From Prostheceraeus crozeri (lineage: Eukaryota; Platyhelminthes; Polycladida; Euryleptidae), in the NCBI GenBank assembly GCA_907163375.1, contig CAJQUW010011639.1:62001-126000 (forward strand): 64,000 bases of DNA, given 5' to 3'. The position numbers and the translations under genes are program-made. Shown piece by piece: positions 43,744 to 56,521 of this stretch (its first letter is position 1; every line of letters begins with the position of its first letter). The notes under the pieces are model-generated. The model was not told where the DNA came from and ran no database searches. It saw only the letters and a list, made by a program, of their open reading frames with translations.

Positions 43744-44027
43744 CACTGTAAACTGTAGGGCACTAAATTAGGCACGAAGCCGAAATTTCGTGCCAGTTAG
43801 CGCCTAGTTAGTGGCTTTCTAGTGCCTCGAGGCACCAGTAGTCGCCACTAGGCACCAATAGGCACCATACCAAATATTTGTTTATCCAATGAAATCGAAG
43901 GAAAAATCAATGGGTGCGAACTCGGCACTATGAACTTCGAGCCTACTCGTGCCTTGTGTTGGTTAGAATTGATGCCTAAATTTCGTGCCTAATTCAAGCG
44001 AAATTTCGTGCCCTAGAGTTTGCAGTG
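43744..44027. mobile_element. 284-bp MITE with TA target duplication
   Basis: Terminal inverted repeats CACTGTAAACTGTAGGGCAC and the complement of CACTGCAAACTCTAGGGCAC bound the element, flanked by TA on both sides (43742-43743, 44028-44029). The interior contains many GGCAC/GTGCC words, a perfect palindrome GTGCCTCGAGGCAC near 43833 and repeated CGAAATTTCGTGCC, so it can fold strongly. Too short to encode protein. TA target suggests a Tc1/mariner-type or related parent. Confidence 0.8.
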
Positions 44028-44029
44028 TA

Positions 44030-44820
44030 TTGAATTTCGGCCCATGAGAAGATTGGAATTTGACCTTGAAAAAAGGCTCTTTGATAATCGAGGCAGTTTT
44101 AGTGAATTCAAATCACTTATCAACCATTGAAAAAGTACAAATGAAGCTATTTTCAACATGTTCATCCGCGAACTCATCTATGTAATTATCAATCTACATT
44201 TATGCATGTAATAGTAGCAACATAATTATCTAAATAAACATGAATAATTGCGACAGTGCTCAAAACAGCTTTACAAGTAGCACTGTCAGTTATATACTAC
44301 AAATAATAGATCATGTGCCACAAAATGGACACAAATATATGCCTCACGATATACTGGTGCAATCATAGATTTGGATGCAGGTGCTTTGATCGTTCTCCAG
44401 GATGTTTAACTATGAAAGGAGCTTTAAATGAATAATTTACATTGAGATGCGATTAATTTTGCTTTCAGTAGAATGCACGCATAGCTTTATAATATATTTT
44501 GTTAATTATTTCATTCATCAGCAATAATTCAAACGCAAACACAATTACAAACACAAAATTCTGTAAACTTTTTTTTCTAAGTTCTCTAGATTGCTGTAAT
44601 GATTCATTATGACGGATTATCAATCTATACAACTATCAATTAGGAGAATACAATTATTCGGCTGAGGAGTGGGTTTCGTAAATCAGCCCTAAAAAGCAGC
44701 AGTGCCATAGGTAACATCAGAAGAGAGAGGATCAAACTCATCTACAAAAAGATATTTTTGACACTGCTACTTGCAAAGTTGTTGTGAGTAGTGTCGCAAT
44801 TATTCATCTTTCTCTCGCCT
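44030..44820. other. Host intergenic DNA, nothing recognised
   Basis: AT-rich sequence without supportable features. Confidence 0.5.
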
Positions 44821-44859
44821 AGCAGGCTGGCGTGCGGATGTATGTTGTACGCCTCCTGT

Positions 44860-45288
44860 CGGCACCATGCTTCTTGCTTTGCCGCCTGACTTGCTGTGTT
44901 ACTGCTCAATTGCCCCCAATATCATTCTGCCTCCAATATTCAGCATATTAACTGTTCATACCTTGCTCAAGAAACTTTCTTCAACGCCAAGGCATTCATT
45001 ATATGTGATCATTCCTCGCTCTTCAACGCTACAAGATTCATTATGCTGTGTTATCTGAAGAAGCTTTCTTTGTTACTTCTGAACTTGCGACCGCGCTATA
45101 AAAATCGCCTGCATCCCGTGACCGGTTAATGAACTCGCTTCTAACGTTACATGGACGATAGATATCAAGCACTATCAATGTGCTGTTCCGCATCAACGTC
45201 GCAAATCTTGTGCCCCTTGTGTTTTGTAATTGCGTTCAGCGAATGCATGCAAATGACTTGCGAACCAAAGAATAAAGGTTATTATTAT
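44860..45288 (+). mobile_element. Possible LINE 3' end fragment with ATT tail
   Basis: The segment ends in AATAAAGGTTATTATTATTA, the same form as the tail of the LINE at 17174-20057 (AATAAAACGC then ATT units). The sequence upstream is GC-richer than its surroundings and has short open frames without a clear RT block. It is probably the 3' UTR and last codons of a 5'-truncated CR1-group copy. The left edge is uncertain. Confidence 0.4.
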
Positions 45289-45290
45289 TA

Positions 45291-47299
45291 GATACCGGAT
45301 ACCTGACCATTATCAAACACTGGAAGCGGCCATCGTTTACGCATCGCTGCCATTACAACTTATGCCCACGTCGAAGGATTGCCTCCAGTGTGCATGTCCG
45401 CTCCAGTCATTTATTATTGTAGAGTGTCGGATTTCTATGGGTAGGTCTAGCACTTAAGCATAGAAATAAACTGTTTATCTGAAGTTGGCTAGAATGGAAA
45501 CTGACTCAAGGTCGCGGCACATCCGAGCGAACTAAGTTGGGGCATGAATCACCAATGAAAAGCTTTGATTTACACATGTGACTGATTCTAACCCAATCAT
45601 ACAGACGTTGGCAGGTGCATCTAAGTGAAAATGCGTGCGATTTATGTGCCGTTATTGTGCATTGCATGAAGCTTAATCTCCATTCTAGAGGTTTTATTGT
45701 TGTCAATTTCTATGCACTTAAGAGAATTAAAGTTAGACCGAGATATACGGCAGATATAGCGCCATCTAGTGTGGAGTTGAAGATATAAACGTCTTTCATA
45801 GAAAATTGATGGTTGAAATATTGGCTTATGAACCTATGCGCTCAGCAACGATGCATCTTCTGCATTCTCTGCTTCCTCCACCTAGAGCTACGTACAATCA
45901 ATCTATATGTCATCACTTCCACGCAGACAATTTTATAACTGATTTACGTTTGTATTACTGTCAAATTCTCAACTCACCAAGGCCTTTCAGGTAATAGCCT
46001 ACAGATGGATATTACCTGATACATAGGCAAAAGCCTATAACCCGATAGATCTTCAGGCGAAATATCTATCGCTTTCGGACTTTCCTCAAGTTTGATAATC
46101 AACAAATTTTTCCAATATGTACAATATGTGCATTGATGGTATGTGACTGGAAAATCTCGGTATGTCGAAAGTATAGTGAGTGATCATGATACGCAAATTA
46201 TCAATTGGAAAAAGGTGAAAATCCTAGATTTGGAGTGAATAAGCCTTTGCAGCTAGGTTTCAAGATGTCGCGAAGCGATGCAGTGTATGCAGTTCTGAAA
46301 TTTTCCAATCGAGGTCAAGAACTAATAATTGTCAAACCTGCTTGTGTTTACCAATCCATAACAAGAATATCATCATCAAAATATGACGACTTGATGTCGG
46401 AAGCTTCAGGTTCGGTGCCTGTTAATTAGAAATCAGGATCATAAAAGGTTTATATAATTCAATACCACATTAATGATGCAAGCTGATTGGTCCATATTTG
46501 ACTTGATTGGTTTTATCCAACTAATTTTCCAACTTACTTTTGGTGTTTTGCATACATGTGTATGTGACAATCAGTGAAGTTTGCAATGGATGTACATGTA
46601 CAATGTACATGTATTAACGTCCATAATTATCGTCTTTTCACTGATTCCCATGTGCAGATTTATTCTGATGTATAAGAATTGTCATGAAAAATTTCGATAT
46701 ACGCCCCATAAAAAACATGAATTCACCAAATAATATTTTACAAAGAGGCGTAAGATGGGCGTATGTACTATTTCGCTCAAATTCTATGCTTACAAAAAGG
46801 CGTATACAATATACTAGTTTTAAAACCGGTGTTGCGTGTAATTAATGATTTCGTATGCAAAAATATAGTAGATCAATCGATTTGAAATACCCGAAATTAC
46901 CTACATACAAAAATCAAGACAAAAGGATGACTAATGGTTTAGATATTGTACAACGAAATTACCCAAAATTTTAAAGTCGATTATCTCAAAAACATCTTTT
47001 TTGTCATACGCCCCTTCGTCAACATAGCGACGATCGATTTGGTTGCATGTTTTATCATTGACGTCAATTATATTCAGTCGAAAACATTTTTACTATTCTA
47101 CTAGCTGAAACCTCGCCCATATGCAAGAGTGATTTTTCCATAGTAAGTCTGTCAACAACACAATAAGTAAAATGATTACTTCAGCGCTCAAACGTCAACT
47201 GTGACGATAGTGCAGCGGCTACCGACGTTTGCATCTGTCTCAAAGTATCGGCTTCGACTGCTTTGACTACTAGGGACAGTTTTCGACGCAAAACACAGA
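45291..47299. other. Host intergenic DNA, no gene seen
   Basis: Only short open frames without domains. A palindromic string of TACATGTA words sits at about 46590-46615. Confidence 0.5.
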
Positions 47300-47372
47300 A
47301 ACTGTTACTCGGCAGAATTGAACCATAAACCTCTCTGGCAGTCAAGGCCTTCACTCTACCAGTCGAGCGATC
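47300..47372 (-). pseudogene. tRNA-like sequence or tRNA-derived SINE head
   Basis: On the minus strand GCTCGACTGGTAGAGTGAAG resembles a pol III A box with the D arm, and GGTTCAATTCTG, about 30 bases later, resembles a B box with the T arm. The acceptor ends do not pair cleanly and there is no tidy cloverleaf, so it is probably a tRNA pseudogene or SINE promoter, not a working tRNA. Confidence 0.45.
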
Positions 47373-48068
47373 AATGAGAATGAAAAGCGAGCGCTCTCGA
47401 CTGAAGAATTTCCTTTCACCATCCCCAAAACAATCAAAGCATGAGCCGTCGAATCAAATGACTAATATCTGAAGAACATCAATAAGCCGACGTCATAATT
47501 ATTATAGTAAACAAGTGATATCTGCTTGGAAGACGCCCGGTAATATATAATGCATATGAAAACTTGTACAAATACTCATTTAGTGTGGTCGCCACTATGA
47601 TTTTCGAATTCAGCGTGAAAAATTGATCATATAGGCAAATTTTCAAAGAAGACGAAAATGCAAAGTTGAAAAGACAAAAATTTCTCAAAATGCTCTTACA
47701 TAAAATGGATGGACCCAATGGCCTAATTGAAAAACACAACTATGTTTTACCCACCAACTTAATTCTTACAAAACAATAATTCCAAAATTATTCGGAGTAT
47801 TCGAATTACGACAACAGAAAGTGATCAGCTTCATCAAGAAAAACATGACCATATGCCTTGTGCATTAGTCACGTAAAAGTGATGAAGTCAAATGTATTTA
47901 TAGTCAAATCCTTGGCACCAATAGACGAAAGTGAGATTGGAGCTGTACTGTGAGATAAGTAGTGCCTCAGATCAATGATACAGCAGCCAGTCTAGAGATG
48001 CGGATCGCTACCATGTGATATACGTATGTTGGCTAAATACGGTATGAATATTGACCTTCGACCCACTG
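47373..48068. other. Host intergenic DNA, nothing recognised
   Basis: No supportable feature. Confidence 0.45.
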
Positions 48069-48870
48069 TGGGGGGGTCGTTTTTCGCCTCCATGGCGATT
48101 TTTTTGAAAATCTTTTAAACCAAGTAAGTTATGGCGATCACATTTCTAGTAGCTTACTTTCTACGTATTATGCAGCTTTTGACAGAAGGATAATAATATT
48201 TGCCACAATACTTTTGGCTTAAGAGCTATTTTAAAACGTGAATGTGTGGAATATTTTGGAATATCATGTATTCACCTCTAATGATGCGGCATCAATTCTT
48301 GATGAAATAAGCTGATATAACATAAAGGGTTTTTCTTATTTATACAGAGATATTTACAAATGCAAAACTTGCGTTGTGAATTATTTACTAATCATTATTC
48401 ACAAATTCAAATTTCAAATATGATATTTTATTATTTTTGTACTTTTTAGTTCTGCATCTGATGAGCAATTATTGAAAATATTCAGAATCATTTTGATTTT
48501 AGCGTCAGTATCTCGATAAAAGTCATCGCATTGTGTTGTTTCTTCAAATGCAGAAACTAAATACTAAAGCGTGCGATTTTAGTGATATTTGAGCTGAACT
48601 AAAAGTTTAAATTATTTGACCTTTTGGCTCAATTAACATAATGATGTGATCTCAGAGAGATTGATCATCATCATTTTATTATCCTTGACCAGATCCTTTG
48701 TTTAGTGCATGATTTATAAGTTTTTGTTGTCATTTTCCAATCCAAATAGTGATCTAATGGAAATGTGTTAAAAAATGGCGGCTTTTATCCTTTGACCTCC
48801 ACCTCAGCCGAGGGATGACCTTGGACATAATTCTGATGCCGTTTTTCCCAATCCCCTTTCATTGCCTATT
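48069..48870 (+). repeat. Dispersed 0.8-kb repeat, copy A
   Basis: Colinear with 59192-59530 plus 61690-62190. Shared words, in order: AAGTAAGTTATGG, TAGCTTACTTTCTACGTATTATGC, GAGCTATTTT, GCGGCATCAATTCTTGATGA, TTTCAAATATGA, CTCGATAAAAGTCATCGCAT, GTGCGATTTTAGTGATATTT and TGGCGGCTTTT. No protein is encoded. Probably a non-autonomous element or an LINE UTR. A more diverged, reversed relative may lie at about 56570-57100. Confidence 0.8.
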
Positions 48871-49126
48871 TGTGTTGTACCTATATGTGTGGTTTGACAA
48901 AATGATGCTGTGTTGTTTGTTTAGTTTTGGGAGATCAGTTTGGGATCAAATTCTCTCCTCCCCCCAGTGGGGTCGACGGTCAATGGTAATTCAATGGTTT
49001 CCCACGTACCCTAATATTTCTGTTATTTCCAATTTTCCCGGATTTTGCCATTTTCATCCGTCATTTACCAGTTCTCGCATAAAATTGCCAACCATTCTAG
49101 AGTGTGATGCTTTTCACTTAGCGCCA

Positions 49127-49440
49127 TAGGCGTCGATCCCAGGGGGCAGGAGGGGCGGTCGCCCCCCCTGAAAAAATTGTCGGGGCGATGGTATGTTTTC
49201 GCCCCCCTGGATTTTTTTGTTTGTCATGAACAACTTTGCAGTCTCCACTTGCAGATCAACAATTTATCATATGAAATGCCGTCTGCGCTAATTGATTATT
49301 TGAATTTTGGCGAATTTATCCATCATATATTGCATTAATGTATATCGTGAGCCTATGGGCGGCGGAACAGGGGGGGGGGGGGTCCGAGGGGTCGAGACCC
49401 CCAATATTTTTCAAGGGCTAATGAATTTTAGCGCTAATGA
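49127..49440. repeat. G/C-tract-rich repeat-like segment
   Basis: AGGCGTCGATCCCAGGGGGC, then GGTCGCCCCCCCTGAA, and a second block GGCGGCGGAACAGGGGG with GGGGTCGAGACCCCC. The alternating poly-G and poly-C tracts can pair and look like typical marine-invertebrate MITE or SINE pieces, but I found no clean ends or second copy here. Confidence 0.35.
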
Positions 49441-50074
49441 AATCTTAGAAAGAGCGTGTTAACTCGACAGTCGCATGCGTGATTATAAAATTATGTATCT
49501 GTAGCCTGCAGGAAAGTCTCAAAGATCAGTCATGACAACCTATTATTTATTCACTTACTGAAAGAAGAACTGTCACATTTGTCTGTCAATATTGCTGTTG
49601 CTTTCTTCCCTATCCGTCTTAATTACGACATTATCTAATCCAATAAACTCTTGATCAACAACTCCGTTGACGCAGAAGAGAAGAAATTTATTTGATATTG
49701 ATTACTTTTCTCAAATGACTTGATCTGTACTGACTTTGAAAAATCAGACAATTTTAAATTGCACTTTTATTGTCAAAATAATGCACTTTTTGTTGGATTT
49801 ATCCCATGGTTCTAATACATTCATTTCAAATGGGATATTCTCAATCTCCCGAGAGTTCTAGTGCATCTCAATGTCCGTTAAACTTGTAATGTGAACTGAA
49901 CCCTTCTTTGATCTCATTATTTTTTAACAGCAGACAAAGGGATACATTTGAGAAAACAGACTTATTTTGTGCAAAGTGGTGCATTCAGTTCAGGTGTTGT
50001 GACTGCGTTTCTTTGCTGTCTTCAGCAGCGATAGTTTTTACGATACTGACTGACCGTACATCACTCGTTACTTT
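49441..50074. other. Host intergenic DNA, nothing recognised
   Basis: AT-rich, no supportable feature. Confidence 0.45.
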
Positions 50075-52977
50075 ATTTATTTATTTATTGCAAAAGCAAA
50101 AGGACCCAAATGGTTCCGAGGAACACTTACATTGAGCCTACAACATGCATCATATGAAAACTTTACAGTAAGGTGAGAGATCGATACAATTAACACGAGT
50201 CTTGAAAATGGGTAGTGATGGAGATGAGACAACATACTCAGGTAATGAGTTCCAAATATGATAGATACGATGACTAAAGAAAAATTTTCTGATGTCGCAA
50301 TGGTGATGATCGATGGGTGATAACTTAAATGAATGTCCACGTGTCACGGTAGAATAATTTATGAAAAAGAAAAAGTTAGAGAAGGAAACATTTACTAAAT
50401 TATGAATCAGCTTATACACAAAAATCAAGTCAAAAATGATTCGTCGTCTTTCGAGGGACACCAGACCAAGGGTTGTAAGGCGACACGAGTAATTGTCACA
50501 GATGATCCCGGCTCTTCTACAAACGGCTTTTGTGTAAAAGCGTTGTACTTTCTTCACCAAACGAATGTCTTTAAACAAATGGGGGCTCCAAATTTGCGTA
50601 CAGTACACCACCATAGGACGAACGAAAGTACAGTAGGCTTGAGTTAAAACAACAGGATCGTTCATTGAGAAGGCCTTCAAGATTATGTATGCACGAGATA
50701 GGCCCTTCGACGAAATTGACTGACAATGAAGTGAAAATGACAAGTTAGAGGAAAAATTCACACCTTTGTCACAAACACTAGATGAGCGAACGATAGGGTT
50801 GCCGTTGATGTAAGAAGTGTTTAACATACTAGATGATCCCATATTTCCGGAACTCCGAAACCCAATAATTTTGCATTTGCTCACAGAAGGAACTAGTTGC
50901 CAAATGTTAGACCAAGCAGTTAAGCGGGAAACTGTATCAGCCAAGGCATTGTAGTCACCGTTGTCACTAACTTGATAGATTTTGACATCATCAGCAAATA
51001 GACCAATCTTGCAGTTGTCAATTACCGTGGTAGTTATATCATTGATATACATCAAAAATAGCCATGGTCCGATAACTGATCCCTGAGGAATTCCACTTAT
51101 GATGGGGGCATCCTTTGACAGACAGTTTGAAACCCGGACACGCTGAATACGATTGGTGACAAAATCCTTCAACCATTCCAATAACTCGTATTTGACCCCA
51201 AACCCGCTCAATTTGATCAGTAGCTTTCGGTGACACGCGGTATCAAAGGCGCGCGCGAAATCAATATGGATAACGTCAACTTGGTGTCTTTTGTCAAGTA
51301 CCATAGTCCATTGGTTAAGGGAATAAATGAGCTCGGTACATGGTGAACGTTTCTTGATGAATCCATGTTGATAATCTGATATAAGGTTGTTGGATAACGC
51401 ACAGTCAGATAAGGCGTCAGTGATGATGGATTCCATAGTTTTACAGATTATGCTAGTTAGAGCGATTGGCCGATAGTTTGATGTCTGAGATCTGCTTCCT
51501 TTTTTGTGGCATGGAGTGATGATAGAAGTTTTCCAATCTTGAGGGACGTATCCAGAGCAAAAGGAAGACTCAAAAAGCAACTGCAGTGGAATCGCCAGTT
51601 CAAATGACAGGTTCTTTAGGAAGATAGGTGGGTAACCATCTAATAATAGAGAATTTAACAGGCAGATTTATCAGTTTTTTGACAATTGTATCCAATGGAA
51701 ATTCAATATAGCTGAGAGAATTGGAATTGCAAGTATTTGGTTCGAAAATAGGAGATAGGCCATCGTCAGCAACAAAAAGGGAGGAGAAATAATCATTGAA
51801 ATAATTTGCCTTGGACTTGTCATCGTTAATCAAGACGCCAGGCAGGTTCTCGTCCAACAAAGAGGGTATCTCAGATCGAGTACTAAGGCGACCGCGAACA
51901 TAGGCGAAAAATTGCTTCTTGTTTTTGGAATTCACAATCTTTGCTTCATAAGAACACTGATAACTGAAAACTGCCGACTTGTATTTACTGCTGGCTTCCT
52001 TGTACCTAAGTCGTGACTGGGGGTCATCAGTAATTGCCTTATACAACTTCTGTTTTTGCGCAAGTAGTCGACGAATGTATCTCGGGTACTTGAAGGTGCG
52101 GCGCTTGTGACTTATGGGAACTAGTCTTTCATCAGCAATGATGGCATTCAGGACGCTGCAAATGTTCTCCCAAAAGCATTGAGTAGTCGGAGAATTGCGA
52201 TAAATATTATACCAATTGATCTCATCCAAATGTTGTCTGATTTCAGAATACTTGGCTTTATAGAAGTTTGGGAATGGAGTTGTGATCACAGGTATGCGCA
52301 AACGGTGCTCCGACAGAACATTCAATAAACTCTTGAGGATGAGTAGTAAGGATGAGGTCCAGAATCCGATCACCACGTGTTGGACTGTCAATTAGTTGAC
52401 TCAAATTCAATTGCATGCAGTTTAGGAAGAAAGCCAAACTACAGGAACCGCCAGTGGATTGAGGAATAGACCAGCCAATGTTTGCAAAGTTAAAATCTCC
52501 GAGGAAAGTTACAATAGACGATGATCGGCATCCAAATTCCAGGAGTGAGCACATTGAGCTGACGCGTTGATCGTTTACAGACATATGCGGAGGAAAGTAA
52601 ACACAAAAGAAGCGATGGGTTCGTGAGTTAGAGATGTACACGTCCACAGCAGAAACTTCCATAAATGAATGTACTTGAGGAATACAAACAGGTGAGCACT
52701 TAGTGTTTTCTTTCATGAAGATTGCTGTACCTCCTCCCAAATTCGCTCTGTCCTTTCGGCAAGTAGTATAGCCGTATCCACCAGTGAGAAAACTATCGCA
52801 GAAGTGATTATCCAACCAGGTTTCGGACACAAAAATCAAGTCGTACCACTGAGAGTCCAGCAAGACATGTAGGTCGGTAAGTTTGTTTCGTAACGAGCGA
52901 GCATTGAAGTAGATGCAATTTAGATAATCACTTGACGTGTAATCCTTTATGTGATTGAATGTTTGCACTTTGTCCAT
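50075..52977 (-). mobile_element. CR1-clade LINE, minus strand
   Basis: A non-LTR retrotransposon read on the minus strand, ending in an (AAAT)n-type tail at 50092-50075. Endonuclease and reverse transcriptase domains are complete but not in one frame. The 5' end may extend to about 53500, where a segment is shared with 58019-58224. Confidence 0.85.
50150..52977 (-). pseudogene. CR1 LINE ORF2 with two frameshifts
   Basis: The endonuclease part (52977-52258) shows YFNARSLRNKL, FVSETWLD, LGDFNF and DSPTRGDRILDLILT; at the expected SDH position the sequence reads CDHNS. The frame then shifts near 52270-52390 into the linker (IYRNSPTTQCFW, KSKANYFNDYFSSLF), and shifts again near 51600-51650 into the reverse transcriptase. 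There WKTSIITPCHKKGS, SNYRPIALTS, HIDFARAFDT (Asp107 counted from 51580), SGIPQGSVIGP (162-172) and FADD (195-198) are all intact, and the C-terminal domain ends at 50150. About two frameshifts disable an otherwise full-length copy, so the insertion is moderately young. The CR1 assignment rests on the linker and RT motif style. Confidence 0.82.
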
Positions 52978-53282
52978 GTTTATGCGTTAGCAGTGGCAGT
53001 TTTGGCTACACTTGCATCCCGTCATTGTACAAGTTAAGCTGATGTACCTTGTTTCAACACTGTGAGGATAATAGCCTATCAGTAGAGTAAACTTTGCACT
53101 GAGAAACGACTGCATTTATCCACCTACATCAGAGTCAATCTCTGGTGCGGTGTAGTTTTCATTATCTGTCCGCTGCCTGTTTCAATCACAGAATTCAAAA
53201 TTTTGCTTATCTGCTTCGGTTTGCTAGAAGTGTGATTAATTCGAAATCGCCGGCACATCGATGAACCTATTAGGTGTACAAA

Positions 53283-53470
53283 AAGGAATTCCTAATACCT
53301 TACTGAGATAGGAAAAATAGTCGTGCGTCGCTTGTGGATTAATGAGAGTTCTAGCAAAGTGCTTCAATTGCCACAATTCCCTTAGATTCGAAGAACTATG
53401 ATCATTGCGCACAAGTTTTCTCATAATGTTGGCCCCTCCGATTATTATTAAAAAAAGTAACAGGCGTACG
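53283..53470 (+). repeat. Dispersed repeat pair, copy 1
   Basis: Colinear with 58019-58224: shared words include GAGATAGGAAAA, TCGTGC, CCACAATTC, GATTCGAAG, GATCATTGCGCA and TTCTC. It lies just upstream of the CR1 endonuclease and may be part of that LINE's 5' region or ORF1; it is too diverged to settle. Confidence 0.6.
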
Positions 53471-54419
53471 AAAATTAGTTCACTTGATGATTTGACCATC
53501 GTCTTCTCAGCCAGTCCTCACAGCATAGTGCGTACACTGAATCGAATGTTAGGTAGACGATGTGTGTTTTGGTGTGTGCGAAGTGATATCACAGCACGCA
53601 CGCATCTCTCACTGGCTCTGATGTCCTCTGTTGACAGCCTATTGTTTGCCATTTCCAATAGCAAGCAATCCACGAATTATCCATTCGAGAAGGAGCAAGT
53701 TATCTAATTCTGTGATGTGCCATTTCGATATTAAGGTTACATACAATTTTTCCTTTCAAGGAAGCCGAAGAGCGCGCAGATGAATCTAATTATGTGTTTT
53801 TAATATAAACCCTTTGAACTGTGAATTATGCCTGAATCAATTATTATAATATTTCAAGAATCAATCAAGTCCCAGGATGTTTTCATCATGTAAAACCTTG
53901 TCTGCAAAAATTGACCAACCAAATGTCACTGAAAAATGCTAAAATACGGGATGAAAAGAACAGCGAAAATTGATATTCAGCTAACTTAATTTTTTTCACC
54001 TTCTGCAGACCATTTTGGCAGCTATACCGGTACGCCACCTTTTTCGCGGGATGTTTCACCTTTTCAGGGGTAGAATCATGGCATGTTATTGCACTCATAG
54101 CAACAAATTTAGCGCAATATTGCATAATGCAGCAATTGCAGCCAATGCGTTCCAGGAGAGTCCCAATTACAACTCGCGCCCGCAAAGGAAGTGATTATTT
54201 GATTACCAGCTTAACACGCCAATTAAATATACTTTGAAAATGTTCTCATATCTAACAGAAGTCGTTTTTCATGAATTATTCTGTAAAGAAAGCAGCTGGT
54301 CTTTAAGTCCATCGAATGAATAAGAATATAACCCTTTAGACCGATGCGAAGTTCATTACAGTGTCGGAAGTCACCGACACGCACGCGCAATTTAACTCCC
54401 GCCTTATTGTGTTGTTTGA
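53471..54419. other. Host intergenic DNA, nothing recognised
   Basis: Short open frames only; a 99-codon one at 53886-54185 has no domain. Confidence 0.45.
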
Positions 54420-55330
54420 CAATAATAATAATAATAATGAATGTTTATATTCAATATCGTGATCAAAACATACAAACATCGCTCAAGGTCAGTATAAGTG
54501 AAAATGTTACTCAAAGCCACATTTCAATGAACTTGCATATATCAAAAACGAATTCTGTCGACGCCTTGTGCGTGTGAAAATCACTTGATGCCTTTGTTTC
54601 AAGTTCGCTTTGTTATGGAGATGATTCAGTGAGTGTCTTTCTGTCAGAGATTTGTCGTAAAGGCGCAGCAGTCCTTTGTTCAAACGAGCTTGGGGCTTCT
54701 CAAAAAATGTTTTGGAATTTCTGCCATTGATGATCTTTGAGCATCTCTTCTGTAATCACTCCATCGATCTCAGTATCGAAGCCTACAGAACAGAGGGAAA
54801 GCGTACTCTATTGCGGAGAAAATTAGTGACATACAAGCTCGCTTTACTGAATTTCGATTCAAAACATTTTTCAATTTCCGGATGATGTAAAGCCATTGAG
54901 TTGTCTTCTTAATTATGTGCTTAAAATGGGTCTTCCATCGAAGGTCTTCTGTCCAAACCACTCCGAGCAGCTTCAATTCATCACAGCAGTCAATTTCAGG
55001 AAAGTCGCATCTCAAGAAATCTTTGCATTCCTGGTTATTTGAAAAAATAATCATCTTTGTTATTGACGTATTTAGCTTCAGTCCGTTTTCTTTTGACCAG
55101 TCATTTACTTGATTTATTTCAGCTCTCATTTTTTCAACATCTTCTTTCCTTCTTTCTTTATCAATTGATATGATAATCGTGACGTCATCCGCGTACTTGA
55201 TCATGTGTGTACTTAGATGCATTGGTCTCAGCGAATGTAGATAAATGTTGAAATAATGCGGCCCCGAAATTGATCCCTGTGGAACTCCTCTATTCACTTG
55301 GCGAAACGGACTGCGACAGTTGCTCAACCT
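54420..55330 (-). mobile_element. LINE 3' fragment (reverse transcriptase C-terminal half)
   Basis: Minus strand. A 185-codon open frame (55327-54770) covers RT motifs NRGVPQGSISGP and MIKYADD with the thumb (KENGLKLNTSITKM, LLGVVWTEDLRW). Degraded C-terminal coding and 3' UTR follow, down to an (ATT)n tail at about 54440-54420. It is 5'-truncated just before the GVPQGS motif. The tail type matches the LINE at 17174-20057, so it belongs to the same broad group but a different family. Confidence 0.8.
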
Positions 55331-55374
55331 TACACACTATGATCTTTTGCGCAAGTAGTTATTTGTAAAACATA

Positions 55375-56519
55375 CCGTATTTCTTTGAATATGAGACGCC
55401 CTTGAATAAGAGACGCATGTACAAAAAATAGACTGCTATAGACATATTACATGTAGGCTATTGTAATGTGGTAGCTACATCCGCCTGAGCGGTTATTAGG
55501 CCTACTTATTGTAGTAAAATAAGGCAGTCTACTAGTAAATACTGGGTATCATGACCAATATTGTATAATATATAAGGCTTCTTGTTGTTGTACATGCAGT
55601 ACATGCATGTTGTTCATACGTACATGCAGGCATACTAAAGGTTCCTTCATCTACCATTTAAGGAGGCATTATACGGTAGATTCCTTTGCATTTGTAGTCA
55701 TGTACCGGTCGGTAACGTTTGCTGTAAATACTACTTGATTATCGGTATTTTCGTTTCGGAAAATTCATATCTAGTCTACATGTATAGTGGCCAACATGTA
55801 CTGGTATATGAATGTATTAGATGAGTCTACAAGATATGCTACTACAAACCATAAAACTCCTTTCATTTCCAAAATATCTGAATTATGATAAAGCGTATAT
55901 ATGTAAGAAAAATTACTGGCGAAATTTGCCCATGACATAGGCCTAAGAGAATAGTAGCAAAAAACTAAGACATCTTTTTCTAATGAAAGAATGAAAACTT
56001 GAACATTTGATAAATAAGAGACGCCCCTGAATAAGAGACGCCCTTGAATAAGAGACGCCCCTGAATAAGAGACGCCCTTGAATAAGAGACGCCCCTGAAT
56101 AAGAGACGCCCCTGAATAAGGGACGCCCCTGAATAAGAGACGCCCTTGAATAAGAGACGCCTCTGAATAAGAGACGCCCCTCAATAAGAGACGCCCCTGA
56201 ATAAGAGACGCCCCTGAATAAGAGACGCCCCTGAATAAGAGACGCCCTTGAATAAGAGACGCCCTTGAATAAGAGACGCCCTTGAATAAGAGACGCCCTT
56301 GAATAAGAGACGCCCCTGAATAAGAGACGCCCTTGAATAAGAGACGCCCTTGAATAAGAGACGCCCTTGAATAAGAGACGCCCTTGAATAAGAGACGCCC
56401 TTGAATAAGAGACGCCCCTGAATAAGAGACGCCCTTGAATGAGAGACGCTCCTGAATAAGAGACGCATCAATCAGGGATCTGAAAAAAAGAGACGCGTCT
56501 CTTATTCAAAGAAATACGG
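55375..56519. mobile_element. TA-flanked MITE carrying a 17-bp satellite
   Basis: Terminal inverted repeats begin CCGTATTTCTTTGAATA and continue into GAGACGC; the right end is the complement of CCGTATTTCTTTGAATAAG. TA flanks both ends (55373-55374, 56520-56521). The interior is AT-rich, non-coding DNA followed by a long array (56012-56466) whose monomer is the inner part of the element's own terminal repeat. Confidence 0.85.
56012..56466 (+). repeat. 17-bp tandem array, about 27 copies
   Basis: Monomer AATAAGAGACGCCCYTG, where Y alternates between C and T. Copies are nearly perfect and strictly 17 bp, so three monomers make a 51-bp, 17-codon unit, which creates a fortuitous repetitive open frame on the minus strand. 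Confidence 0.95.
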
Positions 56520-56521
56520 TA

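Noticed and set aside
47300-47372. A working tRNA gene
   Set aside because: A- and B-box-like words are present, but acceptor and anticodon stems do not pair properly.
48815-49129. 104-codon frame as a host gene
   Set aside because: It starts inside the dispersed 0.8-kb repeat, and the other copy does not keep the frame open.
56012-56466. Regularly spaced repeats resembling a CRISPR array
   Set aside because: There are no spacers: monomers are directly adjacent at 17 bp, and the context is an animal MITE.
55771-56471. Open frames with repeating GVSYSRASLIQGRLLF-type sequence
   Set aside because: A 17-bp array with no stop in one frame automatically gives a 17-residue repeat. It is a by-product of the satellite, not a gene.
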